Shown: piece by piece, positions 44,750 through 56,813 of the stretch
How positions within the stretch are numbered: position 1 is the first letter of the stretch
Layout of the letters: each line of letters starts with the position of its first letter
Origin: Littorina saxatilis
Taxonomy: Eukaryota > Mollusca > Gastropoda > Littorinimorpha > Littorinidae
Reading direction: 5' to 3'
Assembly: GCF_037325665.1 (NCBI RefSeq)
Contig: NC_090248.1
Coordinates: 17,956,185-18,020,184 of the forward strand
DNA: 64,000 nt
The notes under the pieces: generated by a model
Databases searched by the model: none
The model's input: the letters and a program-made list of their open reading frames with translations, nothing else
Told to the model about the DNA's origin: nothing
Program-made: the position numbers and the translations under genes

Positions 44750-46760
44750 AAATGCCGCATTATCTGATAACATAACGGTACACTTTGTAACAGACAGAAA
44801 GAAATATCGGTCACTCACCAATTCCAAAACATTTATGGTCAGTCATTCCTTTTCAACATAACTGACCTGAAGTCATGGTGGCAGTCGTGACTGCGACTAG
44901 CACTGAGCGCAGTGTGACAAATGGGTATGGACTACGGAGACTAAAAAAAACACCCAGTTAAAGATACAATCCTTCTCCTGCTATCCACGGTGATCATGTG
45001 CACCACCACCGATCTGCTGGTGATTTTGTATGTTATTAACATCCATCCATTTGAGCGCAGCTCTTACTATCGTACAACCCGGCATCATGTCCCATATAGG
45101 TCATAATAGTTACCCCAGAGGACGTTAAGCCCCAATAGTCAGTCAGAACGCAGAGTGGGAATTTCTTACAACATTTTCAACATTCATTCAGCAAAACAAC
45201 CGCCACTTTGCACAAAAAGCAGAAAGGTTTTGTTTTTTTCGTTTTGTGTCCAAGTAACAAGGTGCTCTTATTCTATATGAAAGCAAATACAGATCTGTTC
45301 AGTCAACATGATCGGGAAGGACAGTGCGTGTCTTTAAGCCCTTCAACAATAAGAGAGGTTATCTTCCCAGCAATCTGATCTGGGGCGGAATTTTAACCAC
45401 CTAGAAAGCGCGCCCGGTAAACGTCAATATACCATGAAAAATCACATTCAATAACCCAGAAAAAAATCATATTCAATCATTGGTGGTTATAAGGTTTGGG
45501 CGGCGGGATCGGGTATCTGTGGCCGGGTGGGTGGTGCGGTAAAGCATATAGACAACAGCGGGCGGATTTGCCGCGCCGAGCGGCTGTATAGCAGGGACAA
45601 AGGAGATAGGTAAAAGAGTCAAAGTCGTATGTTTTTGTGTGTGTCGCAATCTGCGAGTTTCCGGGATTGGAGTTGCAAAGCGCGACCGGGGATCCTCAAA
45701 AACATTCGTAACTGTGTACTTAAAGGGATGCTACTGATCTGACCGTTCGGGGGGAGTTTCCGGTGAATTTGACGAATCTGAAGAATCTGGGGAATCTACT
45801 GCATGTACCTCAATCTAGACATAACGGCACGATTTGTTCGAAAACGCATCATAAGTATGGTAATTAATACGTGTACGTACTATCAAAGTGAGTGAATGCT
45901 CTCAGTCAGGGCGCTGCTTCTATCGGGAGTGTTGGAAATAAAAAGCAGCCGAGGAGCACCGTCACCACCACAAAGAGTGCTCTTTCTTTGCCTATCGTCT
46001 TCTCCGCTGGGTCATACAGCAATTTCTTGAACAGATGCAGGTACGCCTATGTTGCTGCACTGAAGACACATTTGGTTGGTTAAATTGTAAGTGTGATGTG
46101 GTGGAAGGAGGAGGATATAAGTGATTGCAAGTAGTAGTTAGGTGATGTTGTCACCTAGTAGTAAGTAGACCCCGAAGTATGGAGTACACCATGTGGGTGC
46201 CTCTTTAGTGTCTTGCACTGAACGAACATCACTTGCTCTCGTTTTGGACTTTACACACGTGTAGGGAATGACCGACGAATCACTTGATGCAAAATTAAAC
46301 TCTGAAAAACCATGACTTTTGGTTCACATCTCTTTAATTCCTGTTCCTTTCCTCGCCGACCCAGCCAATGGCCGGGTGGCCACACGACAAGTAAAAATGC
46401 AGTCTACATCATTCTGTATCTATGATAATAGAGTACAAAAACAAGTACGTCCGCTCTGTTCCAGATAGTTATCAGTTCTCTCCACAATCTCAAAATGCTA
46501 TGATGTACATAGAAAAAGGTGTGGGCAAAGCCACCAATCAAAAGTTAGCTAACAAGACTGACATGGCATCTCATTGGTCAAGCAAGTAAACAAATCACAA
46601 TCTTACAAACACACACGCAACCTGAAATTGCTGCAAGCCCGAAACACCTGTCTCTCCCTGGGAGGGCGGCTTGACGTCAAAGGAACAAAGACAATATTCT
46701 CTAGTGGACACAGACGATTGAGCGCGTTTACGATCTCCAGGTGTCTGAGCATATCGAAAA
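44750..46760. other. No gene recognised
   Basis: Apart from the short SINE tail near 45.1 kb I see no coding exon, RNA gene or repeat that I can name. Confidence 0.5.
45060..45152 (+). mobile_element. Tail fragment of the third SINE family
   Basis: Ends GAGGACGTTAAGCCCCAATA then GTCAGTCAG, like the tail of 53985-54412. Confidence 0.5.
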
Positions 46761-46764
46761 CATA

Positions 46765-47264
46765 AAGCGATCAGCAAAACTTACACAAGACAGAAATGAC
46801 AGAAAACATTATAAAGCGATCAGCAAAACTTACACAAGACAGAAATGACAGAAAACATTATAAAGCGATCAGCGAAACTTTTTTTTTATTTTTTATTTTT
46901 TTATTGTCCCATCGCTGGGAAATTCGGGTCGCTTCCTCCCAGTGGAAAGCTAGCAGCAACGGAGTCGCGCTACCCAGGTGTCTGCGTGTTTAGATGTATT
47001 CAGCCACCTGCACTTATGGCAGAATGACCAAGGTCTTGTACGTGCCATTGTGATGACACGGGGGTGGGACATGGCTTCCGTCTCTGGGTCTGCACATAAA
47101 GTTGACCCGTGTCCGTCCCGGCCCGAATTCGAACCTGCGACCTTTCGATCACAAGTCCAGTGCTCTACCAACTGAGCTACCGGGCCCCCGACAGAAATGA
47201 CAGAAAACATTGTAAAGCGATCAGCAAAACTTACACAAGACAGAAATGACAGAAAACATTATAA
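46765..47264. repeat. 49-bp tandem repeat interrupted by a SINE
   Basis: Units containing AAAGCGATCAGCAAAACTT and AGACAGAAATGACAGAAAAC: two full and one partial before 46878, and about one and a half after 47190. Confidence 0.8.
46878..47189 (-). mobile_element. tRNA-derived SINE, second family
   Basis: Reverse orientation. Head GGTAGCTCAGTTGGTAGAGC and an internal GTTGAC...GTGTC block. Shares its body with the copy at 50.41 kb. It interrupts a 49-bp tandem repeat. Confidence 0.78.
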
Positions 47265-47419
47265 TGAATTAGTAGCCAGTTAAGCACTTGGCTACATAAG
47301 TAAATCGATTTTGATTCCCTGAGAAACAACAAAAAATAAGAAAACAAGATCTTGTCATTGCCATAGAAGAGCTGGAAAATAAAATTACAAAAAAAGGAAG
47401 CGAAATTAACTTGGTCTAG

Positions 47420-47890
47420 TGTCCAGCACACGTGAACGTGTCTGGCAACGAGAGAACAGACATAGCTGCTAATGAAGCTGCCAAGGGCATAGGCGCCTCC
47501 CAGCTAGACTTGCCATCGTCTTCTTCTGAGTTTAGCAGCCTTACAGACTCTTTTCTCTGGAGAGAATGGAAGAACAAATATACACACGGCAACAAGTTCT
47601 GGCTGGCTCATTCAAGAAGCCCCGGCCTATTAAAACGATAACATCTTATAATGCATGCCAACGTGTAACGAAAAGGATTAACAGCCTACGGGCAGGAGCT
47701 GTGAATGACCGATTCTAAGAGATTAGCTGCACTTGTCAATCTGACCTCAGCATTGCTCATTTGACTTTGGAGTGTGATTTAAACTCAAGCCACTTTCAAA
47801 CCGTCATACATTTGATAAACTCCAACATGAATACCCTTCCCTTGTCAAATACCTCAAATGAACAATTAAGAGACTTTTAAAGTTTTAATA
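47420..47890 (+). mobile_element. LINE fragment: RNase H end and zinc-finger region
   Basis: HVNVSGNERTDIAANEAAKG is the C-terminal RNase H motif of non-LTR elements of the Jockey/I type. In the next frame ITSYNACQRVTKRINSLRAG and CTCQSDLSIAHLTLEC match the C-terminal Cys/His region. Contains a frameshift and a stop. Confidence 0.7.
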
Positions 47891-48017
47891 TAGACCTCGG
47901 ATGGCAAGCTGCGCTTGGTGCATGGATATGAAGCAACAATACTGCATTTGAAGTCGTCGCTTTTTAAAACTACCCACAACATTTTATCAGACCATCTTAA
48001 GCATATCCCTCCTTATC

Positions 48018-48480
48018 TTTATTTGGTGTTTAACGTCGTTTTCAACCATTCAAGGTTATATCACGACGGAGGGAAGGGGGGAGATGGGATAGAGTCACTT
48101 GTCAATTGTTTCTTCTTCACAAAAGCACTAATCAAAAATTTGCTCCAGAGGCTTGCAACGTAGTACAATATATTACCTTACTGGGAGAATGCAAGTTTCC
48201 AGTACAAAGGACTTAACATTTCTTACATACTGCTTGACTAAAATCTTTACAAACATTGACTTTTCTTTCTTTATTTGGTGTTTAACGTCGTTTTCAACCA
48301 CGAAGGTTATATCGCGACGACAAACATTGACTATATTCTATACAAGAAACACTTAACAAGAGTAAAAGGAGAAACAGAATCCGTTAGTCGCCTCTTACGA
48401 CATGCTGGGGAGCATCGGGTAAATTCTTTCTCGTCCCAACCAATATGGGACTCCCCCTAACCCGCGGGGGGCTATCCAAG
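48018..48480 (-). mobile_element. SINE, fourth family, with a self-family nested insertion
   Basis: Reverse orientation. Head with CTAACCCGCGGGGGGCTATC complement, body with AAGAGGCGACTAACGG, and tail AACGACGTTAAACACCAAAT. A 59-bp copy of its own tail is inserted at 48261-48319 between duplicated ACAAACATTGAC. Confidence 0.75.
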
Positions 48481-48579
48481 TATCTCTTATTTTCATTGTT
48501 AATTATGTGATAGGGTGGAGTGGAAGGGGGAAAATAGGCCAGGAAGCATAAATGAGACGCCAAGACAGAGGTTGCGATA

Positions 48580-49325
48580 ACGTGACTTTTATTTAACGTA
48601 CACCAGAAAGCAGTGTAGTTCACTCCTCAATGAAGAACTAAGCACACACGAAATTACGGCGGGACTGTTCAACGCATCACCGGTCTGAATCACACACCTC
48701 GCTGATGGTAAATCAGCTATTAAACCACAGGTCAAAGATAATACTAGCAATCCAGCACAGGCCACATGTATGTTAAAAGATGTCACACTAACACAAAGAA
48801 CTGTTTCAAATATAACACCGGTCTCAAGGCTAAACACACACAACGAAATCACCGGTCAGACTGCCCGAACTCTTTTTTGAAAGTATTGAGACTTGTTGGG
48901 ACTCGAACTGATTCCGGGAGAGAATTCCACAAAACGCTGCCAGAATAAGCTAAACTTGATTTAAAGAGATCTATCCGCGGAATGGGGACGTTGAATATTC
49001 GGCTTGGTTTGGCTTTAAATTTTGTAATGAAAGCACTCGGTGCATGGCCGGAAAGGATTTTGTGAAGGAGCACGCCTTTATTTGATTTAAATCTTTCTTT
49101 TAAAGGCAAAATCTTAAGTTTTTTATAATCGTCGAAAACAAGACTGGATTGTTTTAATAGAACTGATTTTAGTGCTCGTCTGTGTAGACTGTACAGTGGT
49201 TTTAAAATGTCAGCACTGGCAGAGTCCCAGATGGTCGAACAATAATCCGTGATGGTTTGTATGTATGCATTATAAAATAATAACCTTGAGTGTGGAGAGA
49301 GAGAGAGAGAGATCAAATCAATCAA
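48580..49325 (-). mobile_element. LINE fragment: RT thumb and C-terminus
   Basis: LLFYNAYIQTITDYCSTIWD and VLWNSLPESVRVPTSLNTFK then KKEFGQSDR is the standard C-terminal end of a CR1/RTE-like RT protein. A 3' UTR follows, with AATAAA on the minus strand near 48590. Confidence 0.7.
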
Positions 49326-49425
49326 ATCAAATCAAATTTTATTTTACGAGGGTTGTGGCATAAGCAATATAAACGAGCTTCTTTTCAACCAGCCCTCGCC
49401 CAGAGAGGGACTATTCTAATCTTGA
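49313..49425 (-). mobile_element. LINE 3' end with (TTGAT)n-type tail
   Basis: Minus strand ends ...CGTAAAATAAAATTTGATTTGATTTGATTG, a CR1/L2-like 3' terminus with a pentamer tail. Confidence 0.55.
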
Positions 49426-49524
49426 ATACATATATATATATACATACGTAAAACAATTACAAAAGATAAGCAAGGCAGAGAAACTATTCACATGACTATA
49501 TACACGTTGTAGGCTATACATATA

Positions 49525-49720
<196 letters not shown>

Positions 49721-49725
49721 GCTCG

Positions 49726-49900
49726 AGGTTTGAATAAACCACGAGAACTGGTGTGTGGTGTACGCGTGCTAAATAGCAATTCATGTGATCCGTAAGTGTC
49801 ATTTAATGTTATTGAATGCTAGTGTGGGTGTGTCCCATATGGTTGGTTTGCTGTTTTAGTGAAATAAGTCATTGGTGGAGTGTGGCTTTAGCCAAACAAA
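49726..49900 (+). repeat. Left arm of a ~170-bp inverted repeat
   Basis: Matches the reverse complement of 51070-51240 at roughly 85-90%. Shared stretches include AATAAACCACGAGAACTGGT and AGTGTGGGTGTGTCCCATAT. Confidence 0.8.
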
Positions 49901-50231
49901 ATTCTAGGTCAAGACTCATTGTTCATTTGTTAATTCAAACACATTAATCTTTTAATGATTATGTCGATGTTTATTTTTTGGCAATTTTTTATAATTAGAT
50001 CCGTTTTTTCAACCGATCCTTAACTTTTTTTGAAGAGTGTATATCGAATATACGAGGGCATAATATTTCCAACAACAGACAATAATGCAACGCCACATAA
50101 ACACATGTGTCTACAACGGAAGATTGGCAGGCTGTATTACGGAGATGATGCATATAATATCGTCAATCGAAATGTACAGCTACCTGAAGGCATCCCCTGA
50201 CAAATAGTCAAAGGATCGCCTGATGATGCCC

Positions 50232-50245
50232 AGTAAAAAAAATAT
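50232..50245 (-). terminator. Pol III T-run terminator of tRNA-Trp
   Basis: Minus strand shows eight T's within 15 nt of the tRNA 3' end. Confidence 0.8.
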
Positions 50246-50249
50246 GCCA

Positions 50250-50321
50250 TGACCCCGACGTGATTCGAACACGCAACCTTCTGATCTGGAGTCAGACGCG
50301 CTACCGTTGCGCCACGGAGTC
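50250..50321 (-). tRNA. tRNA-Trp (CCA anticodon)
   Basis: Minus strand begins GACTCCGTGGCGCAACGGTA and contains GCGTCTGACTCCAGATCAG (anticodon CCA in a 7-nt loop) and GTTCGAATC. It ends CGGGGTCA with a discriminator A. The acceptor stem pairs 7/7 with one G-T. Length is 72 nt as for animal tRNA-Trp. A T8 run just downstream (minus strand) is a good Pol III terminator. The internal A and B boxes are canonical. It lies between two inverted repeats and 90 bp from a SINE. Confidence 0.92.
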
Positions 50322-50411
50322 TTGCTTGTCAGGCTAGGTTCGCTGTGTTCCCATCTCGCTAGATATGAGAGAGGAGGTTCTGTCAAAACGTCCCATCCCC
50401 TTGCACCCGTC

Positions 50412-50640
50412 TGAGGGGGGCCCGGGTAGCTCAGGTGGTAGAGCACTGGACTTGTGATCGAGAGGTCGCTGGTTCGAATCCGGGCCGGGATGGACACGGG
50501 TCAACTTTATGTGCAGACCCAGAGACGGTATCCATCTCCCACCCCCGTGTCACCACAATGGCACGTTAAAGATCTTGGTCATTCTTGATTCTACCATAAG
50601 TGCAGATGGCTGATACCACCTAAACACGCAAACATCAAAA
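50412..50640 (+). mobile_element. tRNA-derived SINE, second family
   Basis: GCCCGGGTAGCTCAGGTGGT, GGTTCGAATCCGGGCC, then CACGGGTCAACTTTATGTGC and CACGTTAAAGATCTTGG. The tRNA-like head would carry a TGT anticodon, but the anticodon stem does not close. Confidence 0.75.
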
Positions 50641-51067
50641 AGCCGTGAGGGCGTAAAACTCGAATCGTATAAACCAATTCATGTCCAATATAGGCAATTA
50701 AGACCTGACGGACAATAAGCCCCTTAAAATTTACTTTTACACCCGTCTGATAAAGACGGAGGGAAAGCAATGGAGTGATGCGATGAACTCTCCTCTTTTC
50801 AGCCTCCACACCCTTTTTCTTGGGGCTAGGGGTTAGAGTGGGTCTGGGTAGGGGGCTAGGGAGGGGCGGGGTTGGGGCTATGGGTTAGGGAGGGGTGGGC
50901 TAGAGGTTAGAGAGGGGTGGGATAGGGATTAGAGAGTGGCGGGGTATGTAGAGAGGGGTAGGGGCTAGGGATGGGTTAGGGCCTGGGGAGGGCAGCCGGG
51001 GAACATTAGCGGGCAGGATGGGAAGTAGGAGCTGCACGATATAGCCTATTGTTACGCTTTTCACAGG

Positions 51068-51290
51068 CTTCACTTCCAAGTTCCAAGCCACACTCCACCA
51101 ACGACTTATTTCACTAAAACAGCAATACTAACCATATGGGACACACCCACACTAGCATTCAATAACATTAAATGAAACATGCAGATCACTTAAATTGCTA
51201 TTTAGCACGCGTAAACCACACACCAGTTCTCGTGGTTTATTCACAATGCGCCTCAGACATATTGTAGCCTACAACATGTTGGAACTGCTG
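51068..51290 (-). repeat. Right arm of the inverted repeat, cut by an assembly gap
   Basis: Pairs with 49726-49900. The similarity resumes beyond the left arm's (GA)n tract (GTTGTAGGCTA at 49505), so the full arm is longer and runs into the N gap. Confidence 0.75.
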
Positions 51291-51300
51291 TAGCAGTAGG

Positions 51301-51500
51301 NNNNNNNNNNNNNNNNNNNNNNNNNNNNNNNNNNNNNNNNNNNNNNNNNNNNNNNNNNNNNNNNNNNNNNNNNNNNNNNNNNNNNNNNNNNNNNNNNNNN
51401 NNNNNNNNNNNNNNNNNNNNNNNNNNNNNNNNNNNNNNNNNNNNNNNNNNNNNNNNNNNNNNNNNNNNNNNNNNNNNNNNNNNNNNNNNNNNNNNNNNNN
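51301..51500. other. Assembly gap (200 N)
   Basis: Exactly 200 N's, a conventional scaffold-gap size, so the true distance is unknown. Confidence 0.99.
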
Positions 51501-52375
51501 TACCAAAATCAAGCACCTATACTAATCTGGTCTACGGTGCGGCTTGGACCTAATATGGATGGACACGCAACTCGCTCAGCCAGCCAGCTCTGCGAGACTT
51601 ACAGCGGCCAACTTCGCCGCCGCGCGCTCATTGGCTCAGCATTGAACTTGCGTCAAGGCCGATGCGCGTAGATTCCCAGAATGTTTACTTTCGGTTAGAT
51701 TCTTCGACAGCATTCGCAGAGGTGACTGCCGTTACAGAGGTGATTAAAACTGACCATCGAAAGGAAAATAAGATTCATATTGGTAATACTAATAACATAC
51801 TTGCACAAGCATGTATCTACCAAAACTGTATGGGAGCACATAGTTGGAAAGGCGTGGTGAAGCGATCAAATCGAATCGTCCGTCAGTCAGTGCACTGATC
51901 AGCCACCACGATTGAACGTCACTGTCCGTATTTTGTATGTAAGCAGAGCTTCCAAACTAGTTAAATCCTGATGTAGTTTACAAAAACAAAACAAAATCTC
52001 ATTCCTGTTCCATTGTTATTCTTGTATTTGTGATATATTCTAGTGAAACTGAAAGTAAGTGTTAAAAGCAGAAAAGCCGGACCGAATCAGGTAATTGGGT
52101 TGGGAAAGTTTTGCTAAGAAATCCTGTTATTTCCCTGGGTTAATAAGCATCTCTTTGTCCAACTATTTACACAATTTATTTGACTAGTTTGTGGTTTCAA
52201 TTGAAATTATTGTTGTATTTATTTCTAGACTACAAGAACTTGCATTGATTGCATTTCATTGTTACAGCACAAAACACTGAATGACACATACTGATTGACG
52301 AGCATGCCAATAGCCTTCTCGTTTTACAGTATAGGTACTGATAGTTGTATACAAGTTTGAATATCACTTTGAACA
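51501..52375. other. No gene recognised
   Basis: Unique-looking sequence right of the gap. Short frames only, none with a motif. Confidence 0.5.
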
Positions 52376-52379
52376 CTGC

Positions 52380-52470
52380 CACATTCAGTTTTACAGAATA
52401 CAGAATACAGAATACAGTATTTATTGAGCCAAGTGACATTAAAAAAACATTTAAAGCACAAGGAATTTAG
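52380..52470 (-). mobile_element. Retroelement 3' end with (ATTCTGT)n tail
   Basis: Minus strand ends GGCTCAATAAATACTGTATTCTG in short repeats, matching the style of the LINE tails nearby. Confidence 0.4.
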
Positions 52471-52884
52471 CGTAGTGTTGGTAAAATCACGCACACACAC
52501 ACACCCACACACACACTGACACACACACACACACACATTCACTGACATACACACCAACACACACACGCCAACACACACACGCCCACACTACAGCAGTCAC
52601 GATCACACCATCAGGTAAAGCAAGGTGTGAGACGGGCAAAGTTAGCTACATATGCAGTTGATCATATCATTAGTGCCAGTCCACGGATGCTCCCCCCTTG
52701 TTTGTGTGTATGTATGTGTGCAGGTTTGCATTTCCGTCTGCATGAGGTGAGCGATAGTGATTTTTAACTGTTGGTGCTCAGTGATTTACAAGCATAACAA
52801 CTGTGTGAATGGTGCTATATTGAATGAAAGAGTGTGACAGGAAGTTCTTGTACATCATTGTAAAGAGTGTGAATGACGTTTTAG

Positions 52885-52985
52885 TTTAGATGTCAAGCGC
52901 TTAGAGCAAGCCTTTTTAACGAAAGGTTTTGATTTAGCGCTATATAAATGTTCTTCTTCTTCTTATTATTATTATTATTATTATG
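52885..52985 (+). mobile_element. SINE-tail fragment
   Basis: GTCAAGCGCTTAGAGCAAGC ... AGCGCTATATAAATG followed by (CTT)n and (ATT)n, matching the tail of the first SINE family. Confidence 0.5.
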
Positions 52986-53759
52986 TTTTCTGTTGCTATG
53001 TAAATTCTCCTGTCTTATGTATAACACACACACTTTGTATTACATTTTTTTTTACAATAATCTCTCTTGGTGCTGGGTACAAATATTTTAAAAGTTTTCA
53101 GGTTCATGTTATTCTCTAGTTTCACTTTTTGTTTTACGCTCGACACGTGTTTGAATCTGTATCTGTCTGCAACTGTGAGTAAGTACACCTGAATCCAACA
53201 TACTAAAGAGAAATAGAGAGCTTCAGTATTTAGTCTGTACTTTAAAAAAAATTGTTATTGCTTGCATTTTTCTTCCGTTGTATTTTTTATGTCTTGAAAA
53301 TAATAAAAAATTGCTTTGAAAATGTATTGTGTACCGCAGTCAGAAGTAATGTATTACTTTTGGGAGTTTAGTAACGTGATTTCAGTTTTCAATTGTTCGT
53401 TCACTTATATTGCTTTCAGATTTAACACACAAGAAACAGTAGCACGGTTTTCGTTGCGAAAATGTGCATTGGCAGTGCTACGCGATCGAATTGTGTATTA
53501 TGTACACGCGGTGTTCTTCTGGAAAAGACCGAAGCGACATGTGACGTCAGTCGTTCAGCCCGCGAGCGGTGGGAGGGGGGGGGGGGGGGGGGGGTTCACA
53601 TGGTTTGTTTGTTTCAGAACCACACCCATATACACACATTTCACATGTAAACCATTTGTCCGCCCCCTGTCGATATTTATCGACTAAGTTCCTTGTGGTG
53701 AACATGTAGTTACTTTTAAGAGAGAGGATGAAGGGAGATGGGAGAGAGAGGAGGGGTGG

Positions 53760-53828
<69 letters not shown>
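53760..53828 (+). repeat. (GA)n microsatellite
   Basis: Runs directly into a LINE 3' end. Confidence 0.97.
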
Positions 53829-53832
<4 letters not shown>

Positions 53833-53925
53833 GATGATGGAACTTTATTTTTCAAGGATAGAGGTTTAAGGCGACGCCTTTTCTTACAACCGGTCCTTAC
53901 TTCTAATACAAAGGTCTAATAAATG
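53826..53925 (-). mobile_element. LINE 3' end beside (GA)n
   Basis: Minus strand reads GTAAGAAAAGGCGTCGCC then an AATAAAGTTCC(ATCATC)n tail and (CT)n. Same family as 54538-54605. Confidence 0.55.
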
Positions 53926-53984
53926 ATAAACAAGTAAAGCAACATGACAAATAAACAAAGTAAACGAACGACCCAGCAAACAGA

Positions 53985-54412
53985 GACTGACTGACTATTA
54001 GGGTTTAACGTCCTCTTAGACCAACTGGTCTATATTGGGACAGGTATTGGTAATACGTTGAAGATATGGTGTGATACTTTGATTCGAACAAGCCCGCTGT
54101 GGCTGTCTTCTTCGACACACCAGCATTGGGTTTGTCTCGTCAAAGTATCGAAATACGATCATGATAATCGGAGACGAGAGATGATGCATGCGTGTCTTCG
54201 TGTTTTCCAAGCCCTGAGACTTTCGCTGTGAACGTGGGATCTTTTTCGTGCGCATGTGTGCACACGGGGGTGTTCGGACACCGAAGAGAGTCTGCACAAA
54301 GTTGACTCCGAGAAATAAATCTCTCGCCGAACGTGGGGATCGAACCCACGCTGATAGCGACCAACTGGCTACAAAGCCAGCGCGCTACCAACTGAGCTAC
54401 GTCCCCGCGCGC
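53985..54412 (-). mobile_element. tRNA-derived SINE, third family
   Basis: Reverse orientation. Head GGGGACGTAGCTCAGTTGGT and GGGTTCGATCCCCACG, then AAAAAGATCCCACGTTC, and tail GAGGACGTTAAACCC followed by AGTCAGTC repeats. Confidence 0.75.
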
Positions 54413-54416
54413 CCGC

Positions 54417-54419
<3 letters not shown>

Positions 54420-54502
<83 letters not shown>
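54420..54502 (+). repeat. (GA)n microsatellite
   Basis: Lies between the head of a SINE and the tail of a LINE. Confidence 0.97.
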
Positions 54503-54506
<4 letters not shown>

Positions 54507-54605
54507 GAATTGAATTGAATTGAATTGAATTGAATTGAACTTTATTTAACAAGGATTCAGATTTAAGGCTACGCCTTTTCTTACAATCTGTCCTTGGGAC
54601 GCACA
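54503..54605 (-). mobile_element. LINE 3' end with (CAATT)n tail
   Basis: Minus strand: GTAAGAAAAGGCGTAGCC, AAATAAAGTT, then a (CAATT)n tail and (CT)n. Pentamer tails are usual for CR1/L2 3' ends. Confidence 0.6.
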
Positions 54606-54855
54606 GACACACAATGATAAAATTGAAAAATTAAAAATTAAAAAGTTAAAAAGTTTACCAACAAAAGGAGGTCAGAAAACTTCAGCACGTGATGATAAAG
54701 ATGACGATGATGATGATGATGATGATGATGAAGATGAGGCATGAAGAGCATACATATGTGGTTATTCATAAAATAAAATGCATACTATGCAAGTAATTAT
54801 AAGTACAAGCTGGTAGCAATCGAACATGTAGCAATAGTACAACAAAAATATGTTC

Positions 54856-54859
<4 letters not shown>

Positions 54860-54937
<78 letters not shown>
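54860..54937 (+). repeat. (GA)n microsatellite
   Basis: Simple tract; no adjoining element recognised. Confidence 0.97.
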
Positions 54938-54940
<3 letters not shown>

Positions 54941-55371
54941 AGTTGAAATTGCGGTATTTAACTCTTAGTAGGCTTATTGCTTCGGATAATATTTTGGTCG
55001 CAATTTACAGATAATGAAACCGTTATTTCTGATATGCCGACTTGTATTTGCTAACAGTCAGCAAATTAGGAAAACTTAAAACATCTCAGATTGTAAGCTG
55101 GCACACTAACTAGCACCCGAGGAGCTGATCAAGAGTCAGTGAATGACACAGGCCATGCAAAACAGAACTTATCAAAGCAAATTGCAGGGGAGCAGGCATT
55201 GTTTGCACAACAGGTTGACAGATAGATGACCGTTACTTACTGCACAACTTTTCTCGGCCACTTAGCAATGGAAATATTTGTCGTCTGCAGAGGGAGCAAG
55301 AGTCGAGTCAAGTGTGGACTGGGGTAGAACTCTTGAATCTCTGTAGAAAGGCGAGCACAGTCAAGCACCGG

Positions 55372-55538
55372 CTAACACCTTTGTTTGCTCTACCCTCTTT
55401 TGTGAACAAGAAACACTTAACAAGTGGCTCTATCCCATCTCCCCCCCTTTCCCCTATCCCATCTCCCCCCTTTCCCTCGTCGCGATATAACCTTCGTGGT
55501 TGAAAACGACGTTAAACACCAAATAAAGAAAAATACCC
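55372..55538 (+). mobile_element. SINE, fourth family, 3' fragment
   Basis: Starts in AAGAAACACTTAACAAGTGG and ends AACGACGTTAAACACCAAAT then AAAG. The pyrimidine-rich block CCCATCTCCCCCCTTTCCC is tandemly doubled. Confidence 0.65.
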
Positions 55539-55589
55539 TCCACCCCGCACACACACGGGAGCCGGTGAACCGTCTTCGCTCAAGTGTTC

Positions 55590-56061
55590 TTCGCAGGTCT
55601 ACGAAGCAAATTGGTCAATCAGCGAGAAACGGTGTGTGCGTATTCTGTTGTGCGGAAAGGCGCGCTTTTTGTGCGAAGGGGATCTAATAGAGCACCTGGG
55701 TTGACCGAAACCGCTACTCTGCAGCACCACAGAAAAGTTCATTGAGCACATTTTTGGGGCAGGTCTTCGACATTCGACACAAGTTGGTCAATCAGCAAAA
55801 AGCAAAGTGTAGGCTGTGTTTCCTGCGGTGCGGAAATGTGTCCTTTGGGGCTTTTTTGTGTGTGTTTCTTGAGGGGGAGGGGCGAAGTGGAGCTATTCAA
55901 GTCCCGAAGTTGACGGAGAACCCCCTACTGCACCTTAGTCATAGACAAACGAAAAGTTCTTCAGCGTATTGTTTGTTGAAGTGTTTTTAGCAGATCTACG
56001 AAACTAATTTGTCAGTGAACGACAAACAGTGTGTTTGTATCGTGCAGTGCGGAAATGTGCT

Positions 56062-56099
<38 letters not shown>

Positions 56100-56200
56100 T
56101 GTGTGTGTGCAAAGGAGCTATTTGAGCCCCTTGGTTGGCCGATACTTCCATTACACTGCAGTTTGTGCGATACAACTGAAGACCCGACTGAGTTTGACGT
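55590..56200 (+). repeat. Three diverged tandem units of ~170-240 bp
   Basis: Each unit has TC-ACGA...TTGGTCAATCAG (or a variant), then GTGCGGAAA, a Gly/Cys-type TTTGTG run, GAGC-ATT and GTTGACCGA / GTTGGCCGA, at about 55600, 55765 and 55992. Confidence 0.5.
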
Positions 56201-56813
56201 CTCTTCCAGAACCCTCCTTCCAAAATAAACATACACGCAGCTGGTGTTCAAAGGCGATACAAGAAGGTTGAGAAGACGTGTCACAATGCGGATACTGAAG
56301 TCACGTTGAAGTTCTGCCTATTCTCACATACTTAACATCTCGCGGGGAAATGACAAACAGAATTTCGAGAAGAGAAAATACTTTGTCATATTGATGATAG
56401 TGGACATTTAGTTGTAAGGTCACCGCTAGGCGGTGCATGTGTGAGAATCGTATATTTTTAAGTCACACCACCAATGTATAGTTTATTTATTTATGTTTTA
56501 ACGCATATTTTCACTTGACAGATCAAAACCTTCAAATTTTTATTACAGGTGTGGTAGTATTACTACTTTGCAACTTGTTTGGAACTTGTCAGTTTTATTT
56601 GCCTTGTTTGAACCATCTGTGACCAAAAAGACTTTAATCGATCATTAACTTGTCGGTTTGCAGACCCCACTACTACAGATCTTATTTTTTTCTCTCTAAT
56701 TGTGACATAAATTATCTGCTTCAGTCTAATCCTTGAGGTCTTTTGTGAGCAGCCAGTGTGCCGTCAACAAGTAATATCAACTGGAAAAAATACCCACACA
56801 CGCTCTCTTTACA

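Noticed and set aside
44274-44767. Long Cys/Val-rich reading frames over GT tracts (also at 5737, 15900, 60073)
   Set aside because: They are translations of (GT)n microsatellites, with no conserved motif or splice support.
54340-54412. tRNA-like sequence as a true tRNA gene (also 50415-50490 and 47115-47188)
   Set aside because: Anticodon or D arms do not fold properly, and each is followed by a shared SINE body; these are SINE heads.
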